DNA from: Bacteroidales bacterium
GTDB lineage: Bacteria; Bacteroidota; Bacteroidia; Bacteroidales; TTA-H9
Assembly (NCBI GenBank): GCA_030656615.1
Contig: JAUSOY010000038.1
Location: 36,679-100,678 of the forward strand
DNA length: 64,000 nt
Direction: 5' to 3'
Positions 8,385-18,054 of this stretch are shown piece after piece. The translations under genes and the position numbers were made by a program. Under the pieces are notes generated by a model that saw nothing but the letters and a program-made list of their open reading frames with translations, did no database searches and was not told where the DNA came from. Position 1 is the first letter of the stretch. The number at the start of each line of letters is the position of its first letter.

Positions 8385-8408
8385 GCACCGGGCAATAGTA
8401 CCCGGTGC
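8385..8408 (-). terminator. Hairpin between the two butyrate kinase genes
   Basis: GCACCGGG and CCCGGTGC form an 8-bp GC-rich stem around an 8-base loop. On the minus strand it is followed by a T-rich but interrupted tract, so it is a moderate terminator or attenuator for the icmF-kinase 2 transcript. Confidence 0.6.
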
Positions 8409-8426
8409 TAATAAAAATTTCTGTTA

Positions 8427-9521
8427 TTAGATGTATTCCAAAACTTCTTTGCTGCCTCTTAAAACAGCGAGCACATTCATTGCCAGTGATTCCATTTCAT
8501 CACCGCCGGGATATACAATAACAGGAGCTAGTTTATTAACTCTTTCAATAATATAATTAACAAACCGGGCACTGTTGGCTATGCCTCCCGTAAGAATAAT
8601 CGCATCAACTTCACCCATAAGAACAGGGTACATAGAAGCTATTTCCTTAGCAACATTGTAAGCCATGGCTTCAAAAACCAGCCGGGCTTTCTCATCTCTG
8701 TCTTCATATGCTCGCTTTTCAATCAATGCGACATCTTCTGTACCCAGCCATGCCTTTAATCCACCTTCACCCATAACCATTTTAACAACCTCGTCTTTGG
8801 TGTATTTTCCGCTAAAACACAACCTTAATAAATCGCCAGCCGGAATTGTTCCAGAACGTTTCGGCGAGAATGGTCCATAGCCATCAAAACCCTGATTCAC
8901 ATCAATTACCCGACCCTTACTATGTGCACCCACCGTAATGCCAACACCCATATGTGCTACAATGAGGTTGAGTTCGGCATAATCTCTCAAAACACTTTTT
9001 GCGTATCGTCTGGCCATGGCTTTCTGATTCAACGCATGAAATACAGATTTTCTTGGAAACTCAGGATGCCCTCCAATACGGGCAACATCGGCCAATTCAT
9101 CTACAACAATAGGATCGGCAATATACGCTTTTGCATTAGGAAGACTCTGAGCCAGATCATCTGCCAGTAAAGCACCCAAATTAACGGTATCTTCTCCGGA
9201 GGGGTTATGAAGCAAATCGTACTTCATTTTCTCATTCACGAGATAAACACCGGATTGTAAGGGTTTCACCAGACCACCCCGACCAACAACCGCTGTTATT
9301 TTATCCAGATCAATATCAGCATTCGCCATCTCGCGCAATATCGCTTCCTTGCGTATATCGAACTGATCATTGATATGGCTTAGCCCTTGGAAAGCCTCCA
9401 GATTATGATCAATCTTACGGAGATATACCAGCTTATTATCATCATAAACGGCCATTTTCGTAAACAGGCTCCGTGGATTCACCACGAGGATGCGTTCTGT
9501 AAATCTTGTTTCGTAATCCAT
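8427..9521 (-). CDS. buk: Butyrate (short/branched-chain acyl) kinase, paralogue 2
   Basis: A 364-residue paralogue of the neighbouring kinase. It has the same ASKHA motifs (VVNPRSLFTKMAVY, LIVAHMGVGITVGAH, ILTGGIANS), with small differences. The first phosphate motif has Arg-Ser-Leu-Phe where paralogue 1 has Gly-Ser-Thr-Ser, and GVG replaces GGG in the middle motif. These changes sit near the nucleotide and substrate sites, so specificity or activity may differ. It lies 30 bases downstream of icmF on the same strand and is probably in one operon with it. Confidence 0.93.
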   Translation of the reverse strand: MDYETRFTERILVVNPRSLFTKMAVYDDNKLVYLRKIDHNLEAFQGLSHINDQFDIRKEAILREMANADIDLDKITAVVGRGGLVKPLQSGVYLVNEKMKYDLLHNPSGEDTVNLGALLADDLAQSLPNAKAYIADPIVVDELADVARIGGHPEFPRKSVFHALNQKAMARRYAKSVLRDYAELNLIVAHMGVGITVGAHSKGRVIDVNQGFDGYGPFSPKRSGTIPAGDLLRLCFSGKYTKDEVVKMVMGEGGLKAWLGTEDVALIEKRAYEDRDEKARLVFEAMAYNVAKEIASMYPVLMGEVDAIILTGGIANSARFVNYIIERVNKLAPVIVYPGGDEMESLAMNVLAVLRGSKEVLEYI

Positions 9522-9551
9522 AAATAATAAATTGCGGTTGATATTGTTCAG

Positions 9552-12500
9552 TTATAAATTTCTTCTGTATTTTCCTCCACTGTGGAATAAAGCATCCGTT
9601 ATGCTTCCCAATGAAGCAAATTTACAAACTTCCATCAGGCATTCAAAGGTATTTCCACTCATAAGGGCAACATCATTTAAGCGCTTTAGTTCAACGGTTG
9701 CCTCCGTTTCCCATGCTTTTTGATAACGCTGCAGGTTAGCTATCTGATTTTCCTTTTCCTCATTCGTGGCCCGGATAACTTCACCCGGTAAAACGGTTGG
9801 TGAGCCCGCAGAAGACAAAAAGGTATTGACACCAATAATTGGATATTCACCCGTATGCTTTAATGTTTCGTAATACAATGACTCTTCCTGAATTTTTCCT
9901 CGCTGATAATTAGTTTCCATAGCACCCAAAACACCGCCCCTGCTGGTAATTCTATCAAATTCACTTAATACCGCTTCTTCAACCAACCTGGTCAATTCTT
10001 CGATGATAAATGAGCCCTGCAATGGGTTTTGGTTTTTTGCCAAACCTAATTCCCGATTGATAATCAACTGAATAGCGATGGCTCTTCGAACCGACTCTTC
10101 GGTAGGAGTCGTAATCGCTTCATCATAAGCATTGGTATGCAGCGAATTACAATTATCATAAATAGCATATAATGCCTGCAATGTGGTTCTGATATCATTA
10201 AAATCAATTTCCTGTGCATGCAACGAACGACCTGAGGTTTGAATGTGATACTTGAGTTTTTGAGAACGTTCGTTTGCAGAATACCGGATTTTCATAGCCT
10301 TTGACCATATCAAACGAGCTACTCTTCCCATAACAGAAAATTCCGGATCGATTCCATTCGAGAAGAAAAATGAAAAATTGGGCGCAAAATCATCAATATT
10401 CATCCCTCGGGACAGGTAATATTCAACAAAAGTAAATCCATTAGCCAGAGTAAACGCCAGTTGTGATATAGGATTTGCTCCCGCTTCGGCAATATGATAA
10501 CCGGAAATTGATACCGAATAAAAATTATTTATCTGTTGATTATTGAAATACTCTTGCATATCGCCCATCATTTTCAAAGAAAAATCGGTAGAAAATATGC
10601 ACGTATTCTGAGCCTGATCCTCTTTAAGAATATCGGCCTGCACCGTACCACGAACACGGCATAATGTATCCGCCTTAATTTTTTGATATACGTCAGCTGG
10701 CAATACCTGGTCACCAGTAACACCCAGAAGCATCAAACCCAGTCCATTATTTCCATTGGGAAGTTCTCCCTGGTAATGAGGGACTTTTTGTCCGTGATCT
10801 TTATATATTTTCTGAATTTTGTACTGAACGTCTGCTTCGAGTCCATTCTGAATAATATATTTCTCACATTGCTGATCGATGGCCGCATTCATAAAAAAGG
10901 CAGTCATGGCAGGTGCTGGTCCGTTGATGGTCATAGAAACCGATGTCTTTGGATCGGCTAAATCAAATCCTGAATATAACTTTTTAATGTCGTCAAGGGT
11001 ACAAATTGAAACACCTGAATTACCAACTTTGCCATAGATATCAGGGCGCTGATGAGGATCGCGGCCATAGAGTGTTACTGAGTCAAAGGCCGTGGACAGC
11101 CGTATGGCTGGCATACCTTCTGACAAATAGTGAAAACGTTTATTGGTGCGCTCCGGGCCACCTTCTCCGGCAAACATTCGCGTAGGGTCTTCTTCTTCCC
11201 GTTTAAAAGGGAAAACACCAGCAGCAAATGGAAACTCACCAGGGAAATTTTCGAGAAGATTCCATTTCAGAATATCAGCCCAGCCATTATACGTGGGGAC
11301 TGCCACTTTCGGTATCTGAAGATGTGCCAGCGATTCAGTATGTGTGTCCACTTCAATAGCCTTATTACGCACATGATAAACAAATACTTTATCGCGGTAA
11401 CTTTGGACTCGATCGGGCCAGTTTTTTAACAAACCGAGATATTCCTGACCCAGTTTATGTTCCAATTCTTCCTTTAATGACTTAATGGTGATATCATCAG
11501 AACCTGTTTTTTTGAGAATCAATTCCGCTGTTTCCATAACAGATTGAAGCTGCTGAGCCAGTAAAGCATTTTTTAAGGCATCCGCATTGTATTTGCGAAC
11601 TGTTTCAGATATTTCTGATAAGTATCTAACCCTTTGTGGAGGGATAATTTGCAGTTGCTTTCCAGTATCCATCTTTAAAAACTCCACCGAATCGAAAATA
11701 TCCGGAAAGGATTCTGAAACTCTATTCATCACGGCCTTAAAAAGCATATTAACCCCATTATCGTTAAACTGCGAAGCAATGGTTGGGAAAACAGGCATAT
11801 CCGTTGTATCCTTATCAAAAGCAGTGCGATTGCGCTGCATTTGCTTACGCACATCACGTAGCGCATCTTCGGCTCCGCGTTTGTCTGATTTATTTAATGC
11901 CACAAAATCAGCAAAATCGAGCATATCAATTTTCTCAAGCTGAGAAGGCGCTCCGTATTCAGGCGTCATTACATAGAGCGAATGATTACAAAAATCAACG
12001 ATTCCTGTGTCACTCTGTCCAATTCCACTGGATTCGAGAATAATAAGATCGAAACCGGCATTTTTAACGATGCATAGTGCTTCACGGATGTGCTTCGATA
12101 ATGAAACATTGGCCTGCCGGGTTGCCAACGAGCGCATATAAACCCGCGAATCGTAAACGGAATTCATGCGGATTCGATCTCCAAGTAAAGCTCCACCGGA
12201 CTTCCTGCGGGAAGGATCGACTGAAAGAATCGCAATTTTTTTGGATGGGTAAAAATCGAGAAAACGCCGAATCAATTCATCAATCAGCGAAGACTTACCG
12301 GCTCCACCGGTTCCTGTAATACCTAAAACTGGCGTTGTTATACTTTCACAATGATCCAGACAATATTGCAATGATTCTTTGACTTCTAAAGGAAAATTCT
12401 CGGCCGCTGAAATAAAACGGGCCAACTCATTTATCTCTCCTCTTTTAAGCCGGTCCAAATCCGGTTTAACATCCTTACCAGCCGGAAAATCACTGCGTGT

Positions 12501-12908
12501 AAGTACATCATCAATCATTCCCTGCAAACCTAAATGTCTTCCATCATCGGGTGAATAAATTCGTTCGATCCCATAGGATTGTAGTTCGGCAATCTCATCA
12601 GGCAGAATAACCCCACCGCCGCCACCAAAAATCCGTATATGTCCGCACCCGGCCTCATGCAATAAATCATGCATATACTTAAAAAACTCCATGTGCCCGC
12701 CCTGATACGAAGTAACCGCAATGGCCTGAACATCTTCCTGAATGGCACAATCAACAATTTCTCCAACCGAACGATCGTGACCGAGGTGAATCACTTCTGC
12801 ACCGGTAGCTTGTAGAATCCGGCGCATAATATTGATGGAAGCATCATGTCCGTCGAATAGAGAAGCAGCTGTAACAATCCGGATATGATTTTCGGGTTTA
12901 TAAGACAT
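9552..12908 (-). CDS. icmF: Fused isobutyryl-CoA mutase IcmF
   Basis: An 1118-residue B12 enzyme with the full IcmF order. The cobalamin-binding domain (about 10-140) has D19-G-H21, whose His21 is the lower cobalt ligand. The MeaI-type G-protein chaperone domain (about 185-420) has the P-loop [10 protein letters not shown] at 198-207. A linker and the TIM-barrel mutase domain (about 530-1118) follow. By eye alignment, the residues at the methylmalonyl-carboxylate positions of methylmalonyl-CoA mutase (Tyr, Arg) are Phe566 and Gln767 here, as in isobutyryl-CoA mutases. It should therefore interconvert isobutyryl-CoA and n-butyryl-CoA. The neighbouring acyl kinases fit that role. Confidence 0.95.
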   Translation of the reverse strand: MSYKPENHIRIVTAASLFDGHDASINIMRRILQATGAEVIHLGHDRSVGEIVDCAIQEDVQAIAVTSYQGGHMEFFKYMHDLLHEAGCGHIRIFGGGGGVILPDEIAELQSYGIERIYSPDDGRHLGLQGMIDDVLTRSDFPAGKDVKPDLDRLKRGEINELARFISAAENFPLEVKESLQYCLDHCESITTPVLGITGTGGAGKSSLIDELIRRFLDFYPSKKIAILSVDPSRRKSGGALLGDRIRMNSVYDSRVYMRSLATRQANVSLSKHIREALCIVKNAGFDLIILESSGIGQSDTGIVDFCNHSLYVMTPEYGAPSQLEKIDMLDFADFVALNKSDKRGAEDALRDVRKQMQRNRTAFDKDTTDMPVFPTIASQFNDNGVNMLFKAVMNRVSESFPDIFDSVEFLKMDTGKQLQIIPPQRVRYLSEISETVRKYNADALKNALLAQQLQSVMETAELILKKTGSDDITIKSLKEELEHKLGQEYLGLLKNWPDRVQSYRDKVFVYHVRNKAIEVDTHTESLAHLQIPKVAVPTYNGWADILKWNLLENFPGEFPFAAGVFPFKREEEDPTRMFAGEGGPERTNKRFHYLSEGMPAIRLSTAFDSVTLYGRDPHQRPDIYGKVGNSGVSICTLDDIKKLYSGFDLADPKTSVSMTINGPAPAMTAFFMNAAIDQQCEKYIIQNGLEADVQYKIQKIYKDHGQKVPHYQGELPNGNNGLGLMLLGVTGDQVLPADVYQKIKADTLCRVRGTVQADILKEDQAQNTCIFSTDFSLKMMGDMQEYFNNQQINNFYSVSISGYHIAEAGANPISQLAFTLANGFTFVEYYLSRGMNIDDFAPNFSFFFSNGIDPEFSVMGRVARLIWSKAMKIRYSANERSQKLKYHIQTSGRSLHAQEIDFNDIRTTLQALYAIYDNCNSLHTNAYDEAITTPTEESVRRAIAIQLIINRELGLAKNQNPLQGSFIIEELTRLVEEAVLSEFDRITSRGGVLGAMETNYQRGKIQEESLYYETLKHTGEYPIIGVNTFLSSAGSPTVLPGEVIRATNEEKENQIANLQRYQKAWETEATVELKRLNDVALMSGNTFECLMEVCKFASLGSITDALFHSGGKYRRNL

Positions 12909-13029
12909 CGTTTAAGTTTTAATTCGTAATCAATGCATAAATATATCAATTATTAAATATCAAAATCATGATTTATGTTCAAAAATTTATCATTCTATTA
13001 AAATACTTTTATCATTGCATAAAAAAACA

Positions 13030-13581
13030 ATGTCAGAACATCTGCTCTCCTTTTTCCGTTATTGTCCAGTTTGCGGTCAGCAAAAGATTCGTTTTGATGA
13101 AAAGAAATCCATAAGGTGTGGTCAGTGCGGATTGATTTATTATTCAAATCCGGCGGGAGCTGTTGCTGCTCTTATTTTTGATGATAAAGGACGATTGCTC
13201 TTTACGAGGCGTGCACACGATCCAGCCAAGGGTTCACTCGATTTGCCAGGCGGTTTCATCGACCCAATGGAAAATGCCGAAGAAGCATTAATCCGGGAAA
13301 TTCGAGAAGAACTCGGTATTGAACTCAGTAAAATTAAATATGCAGGAAGTATAGACAACCGCTATCAATACGCGGGAGTCACCTATCATACCATCGATCT
13401 TATTTTCCTTTGCAAAGTAGAAAATTTCGATCACATGAAAGCCGGAGACGATATTACTTCTTTTGAATTCAGGAATATAAACGAAACCAGCCCCGATGAG
13501 GTAGGGCTGGAATCATTAAGAAAAGTATTTATAAAATTAAAATCCGGAGCTTATTCAGGAATGCTATCCGATTTTATTTGA
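13030..13581 (+). CDS. Zinc-ribbon Nudix hydrolase
   Basis: A 183-residue protein from the ATG at 13030; a TTG start at 13015 would add five residues. An N-terminal zinc ribbon (YCPVCGQQ, then RCGQCG) precedes a Nudix fold whose box runs GGFIDPMENAEEAL then REIREELG, with all key Glu residues present. The NADH-pyrophosphatase-like architecture is typical of small Nudix enzymes acting on NAD(H), ADP-ribose or damaged nucleotides; the substrate is not resolved. It diverges from icmF, and its 3' end overlaps the PspC gene by 31 bases in convergent orientation. Confidence 0.9.
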   Translation: MSEHLLSFFRYCPVCGQQKIRFDEKKSIRCGQCGLIYYSNPAGAVAALIFDDKGRLLFTRRAHDPAKGSLDLPGGFIDPMENAEEALIREIREELGIELSKIKYAGSIDNRYQYAGVTYHTIDLIFLCKVENFDHMKAGDDITSFEFRNINETSPDEVGLESLRKVFIKLKSGAYSGMLSDFI

Positions 13582-15095
13582 GATAGACCCTGCCGTGAAA
13601 TGGTAAACCAGCCTTCTTCCCGATTAAAATCTCCGGTAAAGTTTCGCCACGAAATTTTACCAACAGCCTCATCATTAAGAAATATGCGGGTTGACTCGGG
13701 TATATAAACAATAATATCGAGTTCCTGTCGGTGATACGTATCGCTCAAAGGCACTGAAAAATACCGATCAAGTTTCAGTTCATATTCTGAATATTGCCAA
13801 TTATAGAGTATTGTTTTTGATAGAATCCTGGCTTCTTCTTCTGAAATACCACGGGCCGATGTAAGAAACTCAACATAAAGGCTATCACCGTCCGAAGGTC
13901 GGATGGAAATACTTGGTATTGAATGAAAAAACCGACCTTCGGGTAAACGGGTAACATCGGGACTTAAAGAACGTCCGGGGAAATTAATATACTCAGCATT
14001 AAGTCTGCGCTGCATTTGTATGCTCACACTATCCGGGCTTTTAACAACAAGGGTTTGTATGTGATGTTCAGCACCATTGTGTGAAAATGCCTCTTGAAAT
14101 TTAAAAACCAGCATAGCGGTCGAAAATGCTCCGGCAACCAAGAGAACTGTAAGAACCAAAGGAATTTGCCGGGTATTGTGCTTCCACCCAATTAATAATT
14201 TAAGACCTGCATAGGTCATCAGTCCAAACAAAGATATTATGGTAAGTCCGGCCGTAAAATACAATTCCCATCGTAAAGCACTATTTGGGATGGTCATCAT
14301 GATTAAGTCTACAAAAGATGCATCAAACAACATATAACTACCCATCTGAAAATCATCCTGAATAAGCATCAGTACCGTTAATCCAACTGACCAACCAATG
14401 ACCAGCAACAGCAATATTATCCCCACCAGCCTTCCAAGCAATTTCAGTACAAAAAGTAATATACGTCCCAGTACACTAAAAAATGATGATATAAGATTCG
14501 TGAAAGCAGCAGGATTATTATTTTGAAACCGTTTTTTTTCCTGACGAAAACGTTTCATCAGATTTTCAACATTAACTTCCTGACCATGCATTTCTAGCCG
14601 GTCTGACATACTTTGAGCCTCAGGTATAACAAACCAAAGAACCAAATAGAATAATACCCCACTAAAATAGAAAAAGGATATCAGAACAAATGCCAGGCGC
14701 ACCCATACAGGATCAATGCGCGCCCAGGCCGCAATTCCCGAAGCCACGCCAGCAATCATCCTTCGATCAGGATCTCTGTACATTCGTTTTTCAGTTTTTG
14801 CTGTTGCACGATAATCCTGTGACTTTTGGCCCGCGTCGTCCCAATCCTGAGGTTGCCCCATTTCATTGATCACCTGATTAACCTGAACCAATGATATTGT
14901 TAACTGAGCTTCATTTTGATACTGAGCAAAAAGATCAGAAATCCGCGACTCAATGTCTTCCAATATCTCCTCTGCACCCGTCTCATTACTAAAATGCATC
15001 CTCAATCCATCAAGATATGCCGTTAATATTTGATAAGCATCTTCATCGATATTGAAATTACGTCCTCCGATATTAACCGAAAAATTTGTTTTCAT
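13551..15095 (-). CDS. PspC domain membrane protein
   Basis: A 514-residue protein. Residues 1-100 form an acidic cytoplasmic helical region (DAYQILTAYLDGLRMHF). Residues 105-165 are a PspC domain (RMIAGVASGIAAW plus a membrane helix ending VIPEAQS). Three or four more membrane segments lie around 205-345, and a beta-rich, probably periplasmic tail follows. PspC proteins sense or counter envelope stress. The gene is 11 bases downstream of a PadR regulator, a pairing common in Bacteroidota, and is most likely under its control. Confidence 0.9.
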   Translation of the reverse strand: MKTNFSVNIGGRNFNIDEDAYQILTAYLDGLRMHFSNETGAEEILEDIESRISDLFAQYQNEAQLTISLVQVNQVINEMGQPQDWDDAGQKSQDYRATAKTEKRMYRDPDRRMIAGVASGIAAWARIDPVWVRLAFVLISFFYFSGVLFYLVLWFVIPEAQSMSDRLEMHGQEVNVENLMKRFRQEKKRFQNNNPAAFTNLISSFFSVLGRILLFVLKLLGRLVGIILLLLVIGWSVGLTVLMLIQDDFQMGSYMLFDASFVDLIMMTIPNSALRWELYFTAGLTIISLFGLMTYAGLKLLIGWKHNTRQIPLVLTVLLVAGAFSTAMLVFKFQEAFSHNGAEHHIQTLVVKSPDSVSIQMQRRLNAEYINFPGRSLSPDVTRLPEGRFFHSIPSISIRPSDGDSLYVEFLTSARGISEEEARILSKTILYNWQYSEYELKLDRYFSVPLSDTYHRQELDIIVYIPESTRIFLNDEAVGKISWRNFTGDFNREEGWFTISRQGLSQIKSDSIPE

Positions 15096-15106
15096 GGATT
15101 TGTTTT

Positions 15107-15436
15107 TTAATTGTTAATCAAATTATTAACAGATTCGACCAAAGATTTCCAACCTTCGGCCAACTCATCTAAAAATCGCCGGCCATCAACCGTTATTGAA
15201 TAATACTTCCGTGGTGGCCCTGAATTGGATTCCTCCCAGCGATAACTGAGAAACCCTTCGTTTTTCATGCGGGTAAGAATGGGATATAAAGTTCCTTCCA
15301 CCACAAGCAAATGGGCATCCTTGAGTCGCTGCAATATATCGGAAGCATACGCTTCCTTTTCCGATATCGCCGCCAGAATGCACAACTCGAGAACCCCCTT
15401 CCGCATTTGCGCTACATTGTTTTCGACTTTTGCCAT
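15107..15436 (-). CDS. PadR family transcriptional regulator
   Basis: A 109-residue winged-helix regulator with the PadR signature (MRKGVLELCILAAISEKEAY, then GTLYPILTRMKNEGFL). The length is typical of the short PadR-s1 class. It is the first gene of a two-gene unit with the PspC protein. An inverted repeat overlapping its promoter (15501-15521) is a plausible autoregulatory operator. The ligand is unknown. Confidence 0.93.
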   Translation of the reverse strand: MAKVENNVAQMRKGVLELCILAAISEKEAYASDILQRLKDAHLLVVEGTLYPILTRMKNEGFLSYRWEESNSGPPRKYYSITVDGRRFLDELAEGWKSLVESVNNLINN

Positions 15437-15480
15437 GATCTGATATTTATTTCATGATTCATTTTTACAAAATGATGCTG

Positions 15481-15521
15481 CAAATATAAAACTATTTTTA
15501 GTACTATGCAATACAAAGTAC
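15481..15521 (-). promoter_or_regulatory. padR promoter with overlapping inverted repeat
   Basis: On the minus strand, a -7 box TATATTTG (15481-15488) lies 20 bases from a -33 ATTG (15509-15512). The -33 region falls inside the inverted repeat GTACT-N11-AGTAC (15501-15521). Such an arrangement suits autorepression by PadR. Operator identity is inferred. Confidence 0.55.
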
Positions 15522-15641
15522 CAAATATTTTTAAGTTCTCTCAAAAAAAACATAGTGCAGGGGTAATCACTTTTTGATTTCCGTGGAGTAATTCGTAATA
15601 TTGTGTAACAGAATTACTGACAATTTCCTAAAAACTGGCTT

Positions 15642-16940
15642 ATGATTAAGCAAATCGTTTTCTTATTGGTACTGCTACTTACGTTGGCGGTATTTTCATA
15701 TTCGGCATGGCGCATTTTTCGCCTTATGAGGCTGCTTAAGCCTTTTCCGATTAAAGAATTTGGCAAGCGCTTCCGCGAAATGATGGTTGTTGCCATGTTT
15801 CAGAGCCGCATTTTCAGAAGACCCATAGTAGGTCTTATGCATGCCCTGGTTTTCTGGGGATTTTTGGTTATCCTTTTTGGCAGCATTGAAATGATTATTG
15901 ATGGATTATTCGGAACTGAAAGGATACTTTCTGCCCTTGGACCAGTGTATACAGTGTTAATTTTTACCGGTGATGTATTTGCTCTTATTGTCCTGATAGC
16001 CATCAAAGCATTTCTTGGACGAAGAATTTTTATGCACATTCCCCGGTTTTATGGCGTCGAAATGAAGCCCATTTCCAAACTGGATGCTAATCTGGCTCTT
16101 ACGCTGATACTATTATTAATGGTGAGTTTGCTGGGCATGAATATTTTCTACGATTTAATGAGCCAGAGAACAGCAGCCAGCTGTTTTCCGGTAAGTCATT
16201 TTATAGCTGGATTCATTCCTGTATTGGAAACTGGTACGATTCATTTCTGGCATGAATTATTCTGGTGGACGCATATCGTATTGATTTTCATTTTTGCCAA
16301 CTACCTCCCCTACTCCAAGCATTTTCATGTATTTATGTCGGTTCCCAATGTATTCTTAAGCAGGCTTGAGCCTTTGGGATATTTATCACACATGCCTAAT
16401 ATTGAAAAAGAAGTTCGGATGATGATGAATCCTGAAACAGCTTTCGCAGCTGCTCCAGAGGGCGAGGCAGCACCCGAACGATTCGGTGTTAAAGACATAG
16501 AAGATGTCAGCTGGAAAACATATTTCGATTCACTGGCCTGCACCGAATGCGGACGCTGTACTTCCGTTTGCCCTGCAAATATGACGGGTAAGAAATTATC
16601 ACCCCGAAAAATAATTATGGACGTACGGGCCAGAATGAAAGAAAAGTCGAATGGATTGCTTAAACATGGGAAAACTTATGATGATCAACGTGCACTTCTT
16701 CGCGAATTCATATCCGAAGAAGAACTTTGGGCCTGTACCACTTGTAATGCTTGTGCCAGGGAATGTCCTGTAAGCATCAATCATCCATCAATTATTGTTG
16801 ATATGCGTCGTTTTCTTGTTATGGAAGAAGCTGCTGCACCAGCCGCACTTAATTCCATGTTTTCCTACATCGAAAACAATGGTGCTCCCTGGCAATATCC
16901 GGCCGAAGACCGAGAAATATGGATGAATAACATGAACTAG
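15642..16940 (+). CDS. Membrane-bound (Fe-S) oxidoreductase, HdrD/ETF:quinone-type N-terminal subunit
   Basis: A 432-residue protein. About five N-terminal membrane helices (1-30, 65-90, 105-130, 150-172, 205-230) resemble NarI/HdrE-type cytochrome b modules. A soluble domain follows with two 4Fe-4S motifs, CTECGRCTSVCPAN near 304 and CTTCNACARECPV near 365. The next gene, 40 bases on, supplies the cysteine-rich CCG domains, so together they equal the single-chain DUF224 Fe-S oxidoreductases. Family members pass electrons from ETF/acyl-CoA dehydrogenases or similar donors to menaquinone. The donor here is inferred. Confidence 0.85.
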   Translation: MIKQIVFLLVLLLTLAVFSYSAWRIFRLMRLLKPFPIKEFGKRFREMMVVAMFQSRIFRRPIVGLMHALVFWGFLVILFGSIEMIIDGLFGTERILSALGPVYTVLIFTGDVFALIVLIAIKAFLGRRIFMHIPRFYGVEMKPISKLDANLALTLILLLMVSLLGMNIFYDLMSQRTAASCFPVSHFIAGFIPVLETGTIHFWHELFWWTHIVLIFIFANYLPYSKHFHVFMSVPNVFLSRLEPLGYLSHMPNIEKEVRMMMNPETAFAAAPEGEAAPERFGVKDIEDVSWKTYFDSLACTECGRCTSVCPANMTGKKLSPRKIIMDVRARMKEKSNGLLKHGKTYDDQRALLREFISEEELWACTTCNACARECPVSINHPSIIVDMRRFLVMEEAAAPAALNSMFSYIENNGAPWQYPAEDREIWMNNMN

Positions 16941-16980
16941 CCTTCGCAGACAATCCCAATCAATTCAAAAAAAAACAACC

Positions 16981-17766
16981 ATGGAATACACAATACCACT
17001 GATGGCCGATTTACTTCAGCAAAATAAAAAACCGGAGTATTTATTCTGGGTAGGCTGTGCGGGAGCTTTCGACCAGCGTTACCGCAAAGTAACTCAAGCT
17101 TTTGCCAAAATTCTGATTCATCTGGGAACCGATTTTGGCTGTTTGGGAGCCGAAGAAACCTGTACGGGTGATCCGGCCCGAAGGGCCGGCAATGAAATGC
17201 TATATCAGATGCAAGCTTTGCAGGTTATTGAGACTTTAAAAGCTTATGATGTAAAAAAAATTATCGCAATTTGTCCACACTGCTTTAATATATTTAAAAA
17301 CGAATACCCGGACCTGGGTGGAAATTATGAAGTAATTCATTATACTCAGTTTCTCAGAGATGCTTTGGATAATGGCAAACTTAAAATTTCTTCCGATGTT
17401 TTCTCCGGCAAAAACGTCACCTTCCACGATCCGTGTTATCTGGGAAGAGCGAATGACGAATACGAGGCTCCGCGTACAATCCTTCAAAAAGCATGCACGC
17501 AAATAACAGAATTACCACGCAATAAAAGTTTTGCGTTATGTTGTGGTGCAGGGGGCGCGCAAATGTTTAAAGAAACAGAAGCCGGCGATTCCGAAGTATT
17601 TGCCGAAAGAACCCGTGAAGTCGTGGAAAGCAAAGCCGATATTGTAGCCACATCATGCCCATTTTGTATGACCATGTTTACAGATGGCATTAAATTTATC
17701 GACAAACAAGACGAAATAAAAAATCTGGACATTGCCGAAATTGTTGCTCAGGCGCTTAAACTTTAA
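16981..17766 (+). CDS. CCG-domain (cysteine-rich) Fe-S subunit partner
   Basis: A 261-residue soluble protein with two CCG-type domains. The first has GCAGAFDQRY, EETCTGDPARR and CPHCFN. The second has FHDPCYLGR, ALCCGAGGAQMF and SCPFCMTMF. These domains bind the unusual 4Fe-4S centres of HdrB/HdrD and related oxidoreductases. It lies directly after the membrane Fe-S gene, so the pair is a split version of the fused enzyme. The likely job is electron transfer at the inner face of the membrane between a soluble flavoprotein and quinone. All cysteine motifs are intact. Confidence 0.88.
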   Translation: MEYTIPLMADLLQQNKKPEYLFWVGCAGAFDQRYRKVTQAFAKILIHLGTDFGCLGAEETCTGDPARRAGNEMLYQMQALQVIETLKAYDVKKIIAICPHCFNIFKNEYPDLGGNYEVIHYTQFLRDALDNGKLKISSDVFSGKNVTFHDPCYLGRANDEYEAPRTILQKACTQITELPRNKSFALCCGAGGAQMFKETEAGDSEVFAERTREVVESKADIVATSCPFCMTMFTDGIKFIDKQDEIKNLDIAEIVAQALKL

Positions 17767-18054
17767 TCATTTACCAGCGGTCGAACAAAATTTTTAGCGA
17801 TTAGCTTTCCCGATCAAACGCATTAATGGATTATTAATCAGAATATAGTTCGTCAGAATTTCTTATGAACCAAAAAAGGTAAATAGGGCAAGGCTATTAC
17901 TGGGCGTAATTCAGCCCATTCTTTACTTACAATCAAATTATGAAACCACTTTTTTTTGACCAATAAATTAAACCTTTGGTATTAAATACACTCCAATTCT
18001 GTAAACCTAAAAGGGTATCGTCAAAGACCAAATAATCAATCAGAAAAATATTCG
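17767..18054. other. Intergenic stretch upstream of the OMP_b-brl_3 gene
   Basis: AT-rich and without a convincing gene. A weak 5-bp hairpin (TGGGC and GCCCA, near 17915) is present. No TAnnTTTG box fits well upstream of 18055. Confidence 0.4.
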
